DNA of 64,000 nucleotides from a candidate division WOR-3 bacterium (GTDB lineage Bacteria > Hydrothermota > Tepidihabitantia > SM23-42). The notes beneath the pieces were generated by a model, which was not told the DNA's origin, searched no databases, and was given only the letters and a program-made list of their open reading frames with translations. Positions 33,801 to 41,660 of the stretch are shown here, piece after piece; position 1 is the first letter of the stretch, and every line of letters begins with the position of its first letter. Location of the stretch: NCBI GenBank assembly GCA_029858255.1, contig JAOUFJ010000009.1, positions 1-64,000 of the forward strand, given 5' to 3'. A program made the position numbers and the translations under genes.

Positions 33801-36282
33801 GGACTCAACAGAAGTGTTTACACTGACCCCGGTCAACACCAGAACACACTCCTACTACGAGTCCCCCTTTGTTGAAGAACGTGATCCTCTGACCGGTCAG
33901 GTGAAGAGTGAGGGCGCGCTGGAATTGAGACTTGAGAATATCAGGGAGGGTCATACATGCATTGCGCACCGGCAGACCGACGCCAACGAGGACTATCGTG
34001 CATATGATACGCTGACCTTCTATCTGAACGCCCTGCATTCAAATCCGATCGTATCAATGCGTATCGGCAGCGATTCTGTAAATTATTATGAATATAAGAC
34101 CGAATTCGATAATGGGGTAGCTGTGGCCGGTGGCAATGGCTGGCGTACGTTCACTGTTTCAACGGAGCATCTTCTTGACTTGAAGCAGATCACACAGGGC
34201 GAGGGTGTGGCGAGAGACTCTGAATATGCGGTCGTTGGCAACCCTTCGTTGTCGGTCAATCAATTTTTCGAAATCGCAATTACGAATCAGAATACTACTC
34301 CTTTGACCGATACAATATGGTTTAACGATATCAGATTAATCTCGCCACAAACTGAAATCGGACGTATCATCAGAGCAACAGGTTCACTGAATCTTGCCGA
34401 TCTTGCTTCTGTGACGGTTTCTTTTGATGAATCAAATGGCCGTTTCAAACGTCTTTCGGAGTCCAAGACCATATCGACCAACAGTGCTGGCCGCAACTAT
34501 GCAATAAATTCGAGCATTGCGCTTCACAAATTCTTACTCGAGAAATGGGGATTCAATATGCCCTTGGTCCTCAATTATAGGAATACTCTCCAGAAACCGC
34601 GTTTCTCATATTTCGCCGATGATTTAGAAATCACGGGTGATGAATTGGATAAACAGAAATCGACAAATATCGTTAACTCGTATACGATCAGTCTTTCAAA
34701 ATCAGGTTCAAAAAACTGGCTCATCAAGAACACCCTGGATGCGTTGTCATTCGAGCATAGCCGTTCCAAGACGAATACCCATAACGCGCTCAATGTCGAT
34801 ACTTCAATCACCAAGAGTTACCGTGGGACATATCGGCTCGATCCGCGGGTGTCTTTCAAGCTGCTCGGGCAGGCATTTTCGGTTATGCCACAGAACATAT
34901 CGTTCAACGTGTTGTATGCCGATAACCTTGTGCGCTACTATTATCGTCTAGACCCTGATGACACTTTGCGTTACTCGGCTTCAGGTTCGCAACACCGCAA
35001 GACCATGAACCCTAGTTTCAGCGTGGCCTATTCACCCCACCGAACATTGAGTACGAATTTTGATTTCACTCAGAACCGCGATTCGGTCTCAACACGCGGA
35101 CAATTCGGCGAGGAAGTGGCCAGGAACCAGACGCTTAACGCAACATTCACGGAGGATTTCAAGCTTTTCAGGCCCAGGTTGAGTTTCAATGCCTCGTATA
35201 ACGAAGACTATCGCTTCGAGATTCGCCAGGATGAAGACCTGCGGAATGTCTCGAATAGTGCTAGATACGGAGTCGATGGAACGGTGGATGTCCAGCGGAT
35301 CGTCAAGTTCATTACACGCCTGCGGGACGAAACAAAAGACACGCTCCTCACGGTTGGGACACCGGCCTGGCTCGCCAAGCAGGTAGAATATTTCATTGAA
35401 CGATTGCAGAATCCTTCGCTGAGCTGGTCGCGTCTGAAGAACTCCAACTACCTCAGTGTCAAGAGACGTCCTGATTTTGAATACCAGTTTGGCCTCGTGG
35501 ATTCAATCCCATCCGATGATGTTTCGCCGAACAGTTATCCGGGCAGGGGCATGACCGATTCATACAAGGCAACATCAGGATTGAACCTGAACTTCATTAC
35601 TCTGAACGGTGTCTATAACGAAAATATCAACAGGACGTACGCTTTTGGCAACATAGAGACACGTACGCATACTACGTCCTATCCAAATGCCAATGTGAGG
35701 GTGGCAAAACTTGAAGTCCTGCCGTTCCTGAAGAAATATACACATTCATCATCTATCAATATGATGTTCAACCAGACATTTGAACGTCGTTTCCAGGATA
35801 CCGTCCTGCAGTCGGATTCGAAGAGTATTAGTTTTAGCCCCCTGGTCGGTTGGCAGGTGCAATGGGTGAAAGGAATTTCTTCGACAATAGACATCTCGTA
35901 TTCGGAGACGGCGTCAAGAGATTATCAGGGTGCGTACATCGTGCCGTCAAAAACGCTGAACCGAGGTGCTTCAGTGAGTTTGGGCTATACATTCAGCGCG
36001 CCCAAAGGTCTCGGCCTACCGTTCCTAAAAGGCATTCGCTTCTCGTCCAACCTCGCGCTGAGCTTGGGACTCAGTTACAACCGAAGCACAAACTATTCTA
36101 CAAACCTCACTGAGCCAATCTACGATTCGAGTGTTATGCAGGGCGATCTGGGTTTGTCCTACAACTTCTCCTCAAGCATCACGGGCGGTGCGAATTTTTC
36201 TTACTCGCAGAACAAAGAGAAGGTGCGCGATCAGGATACGAAAAGAGTTGGTGTTAACATATGGACGAACATAAATTTCTGA
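30892..36282 (+). CDS. sprA: SprA-like T9SS outer-membrane translocon / giant beta-barrel protein
   Basis: 1796 residues, shorter than the roughly 2400 of Bacteroidota SprA. The N-terminal MNQEMAINLDGQVGDRVRV (141-159), HNSERINESQNKITVTYQG and IQEIQGGD follow SprA/Sov closely; long amphipathic beta strands fill the rest, and the last residues NIWTNINF end in Phe as outer-membrane barrels do. Aspartate-rich EF-hand-like loops occur near residues 442-463 and 805-880. A short hydrophobic N-terminus (LFSLAILA) precedes Gln12. SprA forms the pore that exports T9SS cargo. It overlaps dxs by 4 bp and the next gene by 22 bp. Confidence 0.85.
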   Translation: MIFLFSLAILAQFTTPFDERLYIDAYGEFVIYARYFQGTLVSIDTVKTIEDYISSGFYTRNQGLLLRELKQDMAESGGYANKGLFGTFEIPLPKGGFSDFMGETGKLDVGGYVKITLGGSETFVSNVPGLVGPSLWPELEMNQEMAINLDGQVGDRVRVFIDHNSERINESQNKITVTYQGREDEVIQEIQGGDTELKIPTTTYTGDIPSHRGLFGIKSSAKFGPVDLVAIASNEQTQHQEIDIEGSVQAQADTIWDREYQKRRFFWLGTNETIIPESLQVYIDDNNFQNNNVAGGITLYGTAYVDVNGDDIIPDDTLQSEVGYFTLKYLEQDYIFIPGNNIVELKQGLQKDAEVLGVKYSLLRNGQIVNVGGIVQDTVVLKLVCPKSPDSTSVTWQYELRNYYQIVAPGSRLDSLKIFYITPGGQHRDRNDVGDTYLEILGLDDNKDGRVDDYFGEYGFDAGRGLLIFRDSLPFASDTLDDPDLEIYENPYYMQGRGKYYLYKKTVESRPVFSLPPNVVDVTVYVDGYEQTEGVDYYVNLDLGELEFKKVIPPTARVKIHVEYAPFFSAAQKSLIGVRASMKSFGDASLGSSFFYRTESYPTDRVRLREEPFNRMVWEADMSLPQKLPFLTRAVDWLPLVQTEAESKINLNVETAYSISDLNSKGEVYLDDLESSTIVTNEISITYSDWVQSSRPVGMLQDDLAIERILWYNPRGAEVLTAGDIYLDPLDPNETAHVLRLVFNPDDLSSFAGLMQYMYSANFDDCENLEFIVRGNGGRIHVDLGQEMAEDQLRRNSTGILVGVGVLDDEDRDHNGSWNESSEDTGYDGVFGVDEENVAGDDANDDYTESDYTGGINGSESNHLWNTEDINRNGILNVDNIYYSYVVNLDSTEFMVENAGLQEGWTMFRIPIKDTMAFDTVLGQPDWRTIRYVRIWLENFSSAETLEIYRLFATGSRWKNYGVNGDLSTWDSTEVFTLTPVNTRTHSYYESPFVEERDPLTGQVKSEGALELRLENIREGHTCIAHRQTDANEDYRAYDTLTFYLNALHSNPIVSMRIGSDSVNYYEYKTEFDNGVAVAGGNGWRTFTVSTEHLLDLKQITQGEGVARDSEYAVVGNPSLSVNQFFEIAITNQNTTPLTDTIWFNDIRLISPQTEIGRIIRATGSLNLADLASVTVSFDESNGRFKRLSESKTISTNSAGRNYAINSSIALHKFLLEKWGFNMPLVLNYRNTLQKPRFSYFADDLEITGDELDKQKSTNIVNSYTISLSKSGSKNWLIKNTLDALSFEHSRSKTNTHNALNVDTSITKSYRGTYRLDPRVSFKLLGQAFSVMPQNISFNVLYADNLVRYYYRLDPDDTLRYSASGSQHRKTMNPSFSVAYSPHRTLSTNFDFTQNRDSVSTRGQFGEEVARNQTLNATFTEDFKLFRPRLSFNASYNEDYRFEIRQDEDLRNVSNSARYGVDGTVDVQRIVKFITRLRDETKDTLLTVGTPAWLAKQVEYFIERLQNPSLSWSRLKNSNYLSVKRRPDFEYQFGLVDSIPSDDVSPNSYPGRGMTDSYKATSGLNLNFITLNGVYNENINRTYAFGNIETRTHTTSYPNANVRVAKLEVLPFLKKYTHSSSINMMFNQTFERRFQDTVLQSDSKSISFSPLVGWQVQWVKGISSTIDISYSETASRDYQGAYIVPSKTLNRGASVSLGYTFSAPKGLGLPFLKGIRFSSNLALSLGLSYNRSTNYSTNLTEPIYDSSVMQGDLGLSYNFSSSITGGANFSYSQNKEKVRDQDTKRVGVNIWTNINF

Positions 36283-37085
36283 TACGAGTTGCTCGCTGTC
36301 ATCTGCTGTTGATTGGTTTGTTACAGGTTTTACCTCTCTTTTATGTTCATGCAAAGCATCCTTACGACCATTTCACCGCATTCTGTAGCATAGGTGAACG
36401 TGCGCCTGGGACTGCTGGTCATATCAGGGCGCGGGATTTCATTATCGGAAATTTGAAGAATCCGGAGGTCGATACATTCCGGGTGTTAGGCACAGATTAC
36501 TTCAATATCTACAAGCGGTTTCTTGGAAATGGTCCCCGTATCGCTTTCGCCGCTCACTGGGATTCTGACGTAGGGTGTCCGGGTGCCAATGACGGTGGCT
36601 CGGGTGTGGCAATACTACTCAGCCTGGCCGATACTCTGGCAAAGGATCGGCCGGGACACGGTGTTGACCTTCTCTTCTTCGACGGTGAAGATGTGGAAGC
36701 GGCCGAACTACTTGGCTCAAAACACTTTGCCGCCAGTTGTATTGTCAACTATGACTACGTCATAGTGCTCGATATGGTCGGCGATAAGGACCTGCAGGTA
36801 TTCCAGGAAGGTAATTCAAAGAAATTCTTTCCAGCCTTTGTGGATTCGATATGGGAGATAGGGCAGTTGCTTGCGCCGGACATCTTCATTCCGCTCGTGA
36901 AGTATTACATCGTCGACGACCATATTTCTCTCATTAAGTACGGCATCAGGTCGATCGATGTGATCGATTTTGATTATCCTTACTGGGATACGGCGGATGA
37001 TACGGTGGATAAATGCAACCAGCAAAGTCTCGACACGATCTACCATTTTGTATTGCATCTGATTTACGAGCGTTCTGTATATTGA
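36261..37085 (+). CDS. M28-family metalloenzyme, glutaminyl-peptide cyclotransferase-like
   Basis: A 274-residue exported or membrane-anchored protein: Arg-containing N-terminus and a hydrophobic stretch (LLLIGLLQVLPLFYV), then an M28/glutaminyl-cyclase fold with AAHWDSD, PGANDGGSGVAILLSLAD, FFDGEDVEAAELLG and a C-terminal region ending YWDTADDTVDKCNQQSL. The pattern is closer to glutaminyl cyclases than to aminopeptidases. The final zinc ligand, normally His in a YWHT-like motif, is Asp here (a GAT codon), so activity is uncertain. It overlaps sprA by 22 bp, tying it to outer-membrane export. Confidence 0.75.
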   Translation: MDEHKFLIRVARCHLLLIGLLQVLPLFYVHAKHPYDHFTAFCSIGERAPGTAGHIRARDFIIGNLKNPEVDTFRVLGTDYFNIYKRFLGNGPRIAFAAHWDSDVGCPGANDGGSGVAILLSLADTLAKDRPGHGVDLLFFDGEDVEAAELLGSKHFAASCIVNYDYVIVLDMVGDKDLQVFQEGNSKKFFPAFVDSIWEIGQLLAPDIFIPLVKYYIVDDHISLIKYGIRSIDVIDFDYPYWDTADDTVDKCNQQSLDTIYHFVLHLIYERSVY

Positions 37086-37411
37086 TGAAAGGTATGAAAA
37101 AAAGCGAAATTATTGTTCTGTTACTTTTTATCGTTTCTCTGGTTGCCATTAATGTGTACAATTACTGCAGAAAAGAGAGATTGAAGGAAACTTACTCCGT
37201 ACTCATCGAGCGCGGTAAGATCAAACTGGCGATCAATGATATTGGAGCTGGTGAATTAGAGAGTCTGCCAGGCATCGGTCGCGTCCTTGCCAGGCGTATA
37301 ATCGATTACCGTGATCAGATCGGGAGATTCAAGTCCCTCGAGGAGCTAAAACAGGTCAATGGTATCGGAGATAAGCTATATCAGAAAGTCTATCCCTACC
37401 TGAAACTGTAA
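37085..37411 (+). CDS. ComEA-like helix-hairpin-helix protein
   Basis: About 108 residues: an N-terminal transmembrane helix (IIVLLLFIVSLVAINVY) and two helix-hairpin-helix motifs, LPGIGRVLARRIIDYRDQIG and VNGIGDKLYQKVYPYL, preceded by the ININDAxxxEL-like KLAINDIGAGELESL. ComEA relatives bind incoming double-stranded DNA at the membrane during transformation. The frame opens further upstream, but the ATG at 37085 overlaps the stop of the previous gene (TGATG) and fits the domain. No other competence gene is in the window. Confidence 0.85.
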   Translation: MKGMKKSEIIVLLLFIVSLVAINVYNYCRKERLKETYSVLIERGKIKLAINDIGAGELESLPGIGRVLARRIIDYRDQIGRFKSLEELKQVNGIGDKLYQKVYPYLKL

Positions 37412-37462
37412 CTGGCGCAAATCGACTTTCAGTGAACGCCGTGTTCGTTTGTGTGTATAGCT

Positions 37463-38959
37463 TTACATGCTGGCGAGAAATTCGTAAAGCGTGCGGACGC
37501 CAAACCCAGTCCCTCCGGGCGGTGTATAATCGCTCTCTTTGTCTGTAAGCTCTGTCCCAGCAACATCTATATGCAGCCATTTAGCTTTTTCCACAAAGGC
37601 TTTGAGGAATATTCCAGCGGTTATGGCCGAGGCATAACGACCGCCTGAATTTTTGAGATCGGCGACATCGCTCTTCAGCAATTCGACGTAGCCTTCATAA
37701 AGCGGCAAAGGCCACAGCGGTTCACCGGTTCGCTCGGAGACTCTGATTAGTTTATCGCTCATCGCTTTGTTGTTACCCATCAAACCGGCAATTTTTTCAC
37801 CCAACGCGACCACACATCCTCCTGTCAGGGTCGCTATATCGATAATGAGCTTTGCCTTTTTCCTTTCAGCGTAGACGAGAGCATCGGCGAGAGTCAATCT
37901 GCCTTCGGCATCAGTACTGACGATTTCTACCGTCTTACCGTTCATTGCACGAACCACATCGCCCGGACGAAAGGCCGAGCCCGAGGGCATATTCTCGACT
38001 GCCGGAATGATCGTCATCAGGTTAGTGCTCGTGCCCAGCTTCGCAAGGGCGAGGGTAGTGCCAACAACCACGGCGCCACCTGCCATGTCGCTTTTCATCG
38101 CGCCCATTCCCCCTGATTGTTTTATGGATATTCCACCGGAATCAAATGTGACCGTCTTTCCGATCAATGTAACCAATGGTTTGCGTGCAGAAGCAATCCT
38201 TAAAACGATGAATCGGGGTTCATGTGAGCTGCCTTGTCCAACCGCCAGCAGGGCGCCCATGCCCATTTTCCGCATCGCGGTTTTGTCCAGGCACTGGCAC
38301 TTTATTATCCCTCCGAGTCCCCAATCCCTTATCAGTTTCTGAATGGACTCGTGCATTTTCTCCGGCGTGAGGACGTTTGCCGGTTCATTGATCAGGTCGC
38401 GGGCGGCGTTTTGGGCATTGGCAAGGATTTGTCCCGACTTGATTGTACTCTTTATTTGCTTTGCATTTGATGGATCTTCCTCTGCGATCACAAAATCTTT
38501 TATCTGATGTCGATCTGAGGATTCCTTATACGCGCTGAAATTGTATAGTGCAAGGCATGTTCCTTCAACCAGTGACTGTGCCGCTCTCGATATATCCATG
38601 CCACCGATACCAGCGCCATGAACGACCGTTCCGATACGCTTAGCGTTGATTTTTCTTGCTTTTTTAGCCGCGGCTCCGGCTGCTCTTCTAATGGTCTCGT
38701 AAGTGAGTTCTTCTGGCTTGCCAATCCCGACGAGGATTATTTTCCTCGCGTGAAGTTTAGGGCATTCATGCAGTACCGTCACCTCACCAACCTGGCCGGT
38801 CAGTTCACGGTCTGTGATGAGTCTCGATATCAATCCTTTAAGTGTTTTATCCACGGCGCCTGTTGTGCCATGTGGTGATTTCTTACCTTCAAAAATACTG
38901 AGGATAATGGCATCACCTTTGAAATCAATAATTGATTTGGTAAGTATGCTTATTTTCAT
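37463..38959 (-). CDS. pepA: Leucyl aminopeptidase (M17)
   Basis: About 498 residues of the M17 family: an N-terminal macro-like domain and a catalytic domain with LIGKTVTFDSGGISIK (metal and active-site Lys), KSDMAGGAVV and STDAEGRLTLADAL. It removes N-terminal amino acids in the cytoplasm using two metal ions. Two ATGs lie two codons apart; the one at 38959 lies 6 nt after TATACT and no Shine-Dalgarno is present, so a leaderless mRNA starting here is likely. It faces the ComEA-like gene with a 51-bp gap and no clear terminator. Confidence 0.95.
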   Translation of the reverse strand: MKISILTKSIIDFKGDAIILSIFEGKKSPHGTTGAVDKTLKGLISRLITDRELTGQVGEVTVLHECPKLHARKIILVGIGKPEELTYETIRRAAGAAAKKARKINAKRIGTVVHGAGIGGMDISRAAQSLVEGTCLALYNFSAYKESSDRHQIKDFVIAEEDPSNAKQIKSTIKSGQILANAQNAARDLINEPANVLTPEKMHESIQKLIRDWGLGGIIKCQCLDKTAMRKMGMGALLAVGQGSSHEPRFIVLRIASARKPLVTLIGKTVTFDSGGISIKQSGGMGAMKSDMAGGAVVVGTTLALAKLGTSTNLMTIIPAVENMPSGSAFRPGDVVRAMNGKTVEIVSTDAEGRLTLADALVYAERKKAKLIIDIATLTGGCVVALGEKIAGLMGNNKAMSDKLIRVSERTGEPLWPLPLYEGYVELLKSDVADLKNSGGRYASAITAGIFLKAFVEKAKWLHIDVAGTELTDKESDYTPPGGTGFGVRTLYEFLASM

Positions 38960-38965
38960 GCTCAT

Positions 38966-38993
38966 AGTATACTGTAATCGACCGCAAAGTCAA
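38966..38993 (-). promoter_or_regulatory. pepA promoter, apparently leaderless
   Basis: TTGACT (38988-38993), 16-nt spacer and TATACT (38966-38971) on the minus strand, 6 nt before the ATG at 38959. Confidence 0.78.
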
Positions 38994-39037
38994 GTCTGGA
39001 AAGCCCTGGCAAGAACATCAGGGTGAGGAAGGGTATG

Positions 39038-39065
39038 TTGACTTTGTTGGCTAAATATATATAAT
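39038..39065 (+). promoter_or_regulatory. Aminotransferase promoter, apparently leaderless
   Basis: TTGACT (39038-39043), 16-nt spacer and TATAAT (39060-39065), 6 nt (TTCACT) before the ATG at 39072. It is divergent from pepA. Confidence 0.8.
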
Positions 39066-39071
39066 TTCACT

Positions 39072-40301
39072 ATGAAATCAGCGAAAAAAGTAAAGGGATC
39101 CCGCGCGCCGAAACCAAAATTGTCGAAACGCGCGTATGCTATGCCTTTTTCTCCGATTCGCAAACTAACGCCATTGGCCGATGAAGCGAAAAAGAAGGGA
39201 ATTCACGTATTCCACCTGAACATTGGTCAGCCGGACATTGAGACACCAATAGAGATGTTCGATGCAATCGCCAAATTCAGAGAGAAGGTGTTGAGTTATG
39301 GACCATCAGGCGGGTTACTCGATTTGCGGCTTGCCGTTGCGGATTACTATCGAAGGGTTGGCATCGATATCGATCTGGATAGTGTCTGGATCACGACCGG
39401 TGGTAGCGAAGCGATTCTGTTCACATTGATGTCCGTGTGTGACCCAGGAGATGAGGTCATTGTCTTTGAGCCCTTCTACACAAATTACAATGGACTGGCG
39501 ACGATGGCCCAGGTCAAGCTTGTTCCTTTGACGACCAAGGTCGAAAACGGGTTCCATCTTCCCACACAATCGCGGATTGAGGCGAAGATCACGCGAAAGA
39601 CACGGGCGATATTGATCAACACGCCGAATAACCCCACCGGAACCGTGCTGACCGAGGAGGAGATGTATATCCTGTACAAAATATGCAAGAAACACGGTCT
39701 CTTCCTGCTTTCGGATGAGGTTTACCGCGAATTTGTGTATGATGGACGTATCCAGATAAGCGCTTTGTCGCTGCCTGAAATACAGGACCAGGTTATTGTG
39801 CTCGATTCCATATCCAAGCGTTTTTCAGCCTGCGGTGCCCGCGTTGGTTGTATCATCAATCGCAGCAAGAAGGTAATGGATGAGATAATAAAATTCAATC
39901 AGGCAAGACTCTGTCCACCGACTATCGAGCAGGTGGGTGCGATTGCCGCCTACAGGAATTTTGACCAATACATTAAACCGGTAATCGTTGAGTATGAACA
40001 TCGCAGGGATTTTCTTTTCAAAGGGTTACAGGGAATAAAGGGAGTCTACGGGCACAAACCAGAGGGTGCCTTCTATACGGTGTTGAGATTGCCTGTGAAG
40101 GATGCCGATAGGTTCTGCAACTGGTTACTTAGTGATTTTCACTATAAGAAGAAGACAGTGATGCTTGCCCCGGCGAATGGATTTTATTCTTCTGCTAACA
40201 AGGGAGTTAATGAGGTCCGCATTGCCTACGTGCTCAAAGAAGCTGATTTGAAAGATGCGCTTGACGTCCTCAACGTTGCCCTTGGATCTTACAAGGATTG
40301 A
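39072..40301 (+). CDS. PLP-dependent class I/II aminotransferase
   Basis: A 409-residue fold-type I aminotransferase related to aspartate aminotransferases. LNIGQPDIETP near the N-terminus, NTPNNPTGTVLTEEEM, LSDEVYREFVYDG and the PLP lysine in DSISKRFSACGARVG are visible. It moves an amino group between an amino acid and a keto acid; the substrate is not certain. An unusually basic N-terminal 20 residues (KSAKKVKGSRAPKPKLSKR) precede the usual start of the fold. Translation probably begins at the transcript's first base. The lipid A acyltransferase gene follows after 16 nt. Confidence 0.92.
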   Translation: MKSAKKVKGSRAPKPKLSKRAYAMPFSPIRKLTPLADEAKKKGIHVFHLNIGQPDIETPIEMFDAIAKFREKVLSYGPSGGLLDLRLAVADYYRRVGIDIDLDSVWITTGGSEAILFTLMSVCDPGDEVIVFEPFYTNYNGLATMAQVKLVPLTTKVENGFHLPTQSRIEAKITRKTRAILINTPNNPTGTVLTEEEMYILYKICKKHGLFLLSDEVYREFVYDGRIQISALSLPEIQDQVIVLDSISKRFSACGARVGCIINRSKKVMDEIIKFNQARLCPPTIEQVGAIAAYRNFDQYIKPVIVEYEHRRDFLFKGLQGIKGVYGHKPEGAFYTVLRLPVKDADRFCNWLLSDFHYKKKTVMLAPANGFYSSANKGVNEVRIAYVLKEADLKDALDVLNVALGSYKD

Positions 40302-40317
40302 TCCCTTTTAGATTTAG

Positions 40318-41175
40318 ATGAATTTGCAGCTCCAACTGCGCAGGTTTGGCGTTTCTGCGTTAAGAATAATCCCTCTAAGTTTTGCTGACAGCATTGCCAC
40401 CCTGCTCGGCTTTTTGTTCTATTGCATCTTGAAACAAAGGCGTCGTTACATTGAACACAATTTACGTCACATTTTTTTCGATAAGCCTGTTGAGCCTAAG
40501 CAATTCAACAGGTATGTCAGGAATACATTTGTGAACTATGGACGTCATATGGTCGACTTTCTCCGGCTTGGGTTCATGAGCGGGGAAGACTTTAGTGTCG
40601 AGATGATTGGTATCGAAAATGCCTTTGAGGCCTTAAAGCTGAACCGGGGCTGTGCTTTACTGACCCTGCATCTCGGTAACTGGGATTACGCAGGCGCCTA
40701 CCTTGCAACGCGTGGCCTTCCGATTTCTGCACTGGTCGAAGACATCGACCCGGCTATGTTAGATCTATATACGGAACATCGCGAGCGAACTGGGATGAAG
40801 ACTTTTCCTGTTTCGAGGTCGGCCTTCGCATTCGTCAATACGATCAGAAGCAACCGTATCATGGCAATACTCGGCGATCGTGACGTGGTGGGAAATGGCA
40901 TCCCTGTGCCGTTCTTTTCGGGTGTGCGGAAGGTACCCAGGGGCCTTGGCGAGATAATTATCAAGAAGCAACTGCCGGTCGTGTTCGGTTACATGGTTTT
41001 TCATCCCCTCAGGAAGCGGCGCTACCTGGGGCTCATCGAGCCGCCGGTTTTTTTTGCTGGTGGGGTTGAGGAATTCAACAGACATATTGTGAGGAAATTT
41101 GAAGAATTTATCAGACTGTATCCTGACCAGTGGATTGTTTTTCACCCCGAATGGGTGGACGAGATGAGGGCATGA
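40318..41175 (+). CDS. Lipid A biosynthesis acyltransferase (LpxL/HtrB family)
   Basis: A 285-residue member of the lysophospholipid/lipid A acyltransferase family, with the HxxxxD catalytic motif in LTLHLGNWDYAGAY (near residue 118) and the downstream GDRDVVGNGIPVPFFSG block. It would add a secondary acyl chain to a lipid A precursor at the inner membrane, which indicates an LPS-bearing outer membrane. It is preceded by the aminotransferase gene and overlaps dut by 4 bp. Confidence 0.88.
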   Translation: MNLQLQLRRFGVSALRIIPLSFADSIATLLGFLFYCILKQRRRYIEHNLRHIFFDKPVEPKQFNRYVRNTFVNYGRHMVDFLRLGFMSGEDFSVEMIGIENAFEALKLNRGCALLTLHLGNWDYAGAYLATRGLPISALVEDIDPAMLDLYTEHRERTGMKTFPVSRSAFAFVNTIRSNRIMAILGDRDVVGNGIPVPFFSGVRKVPRGLGEIIIKKQLPVVFGYMVFHPLRKRRYLGLIEPPVFFAGGVEEFNRHIVRKFEEFIRLYPDQWIVFHPEWVDEMRA

Positions 41176-41606
41176 GCAAAATAGTGGTGAAGATAACAGG
41201 TGATTTTGTTCCACAGTATCAAAGCGAACAGGCGGCGGGTTGCGACCTTCACGCCTGTATAGCTGAGGATGTCGTGATAAAGCCACAGGAATATTGTACC
41301 ATCCCGACCGGCATAAAAGTAGAAATTCCCGAAGGCTATGAGGCTCAGGTCAGGCCGAGAAGCGGCCTCGCGTCAGCTCACGGCATTGGCATTTTGAATA
41401 CGCCGGGTACAATTGACGCTGACTACCGAGGCGAAATAAAGGTGATATTATTCAACTTTGGCAAAATGCCGTTCAGGATAAAGAACAGAGATCGCATTGC
41501 TCAATTGGTGTTCAACAAGATCGAGCATGTTTCGTTTGAAATAGTAGAGGATCTTGAGAGAACGGGAAGGCAGGAAGGTGGATTTGGCCACACCGGGAGG
41601 CAATGA
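41172..41606 (+). CDS. dut: dUTP diphosphatase
   Basis: About 144 residues with all five motifs of trimeric dUTPases: AGCDLHA, PRSGLAS, GTIDADYRGEI, RIAQLVF and the C-terminal RTGRQEGGFGHTG. It hydrolyses dUTP to keep uracil out of DNA and to supply dUMP. The start at 41172 overlaps the acyltransferase stop (ATGA); the 14 extra residues in the longer frame are not family sequence. Confidence 0.97.
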   Translation: MSKIVVKITGDFVPQYQSEQAAGCDLHACIAEDVVIKPQEYCTIPTGIKVEIPEGYEAQVRPRSGLASAHGIGILNTPGTIDADYRGEIKVILFNFGKMPFRIKNRDRIAQLVFNKIEHVSFEIVEDLERTGRQEGGFGHTGRQ

Positions 41607-41660
41607 TTTGAGACCGGTTATGCTGAAATGCGACGATTCGGAAGGGGTGGATCGGTATCG

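Noticed and set aside
37013-37084. Extended start of the ComEA-like gene at 37013
   Set aside because: The extra residues lie in the coding region of the M28-like gene and have no relation to the family; the ATG overlapping the stop at 37085 gives the usual membrane-helix start.
41130-41171. Extended start of dut at 41130
   Set aside because: It would overlap the acyltransferase gene by over 40 bp and adds non-family residues; the 4-bp ATGA overlap is typical.
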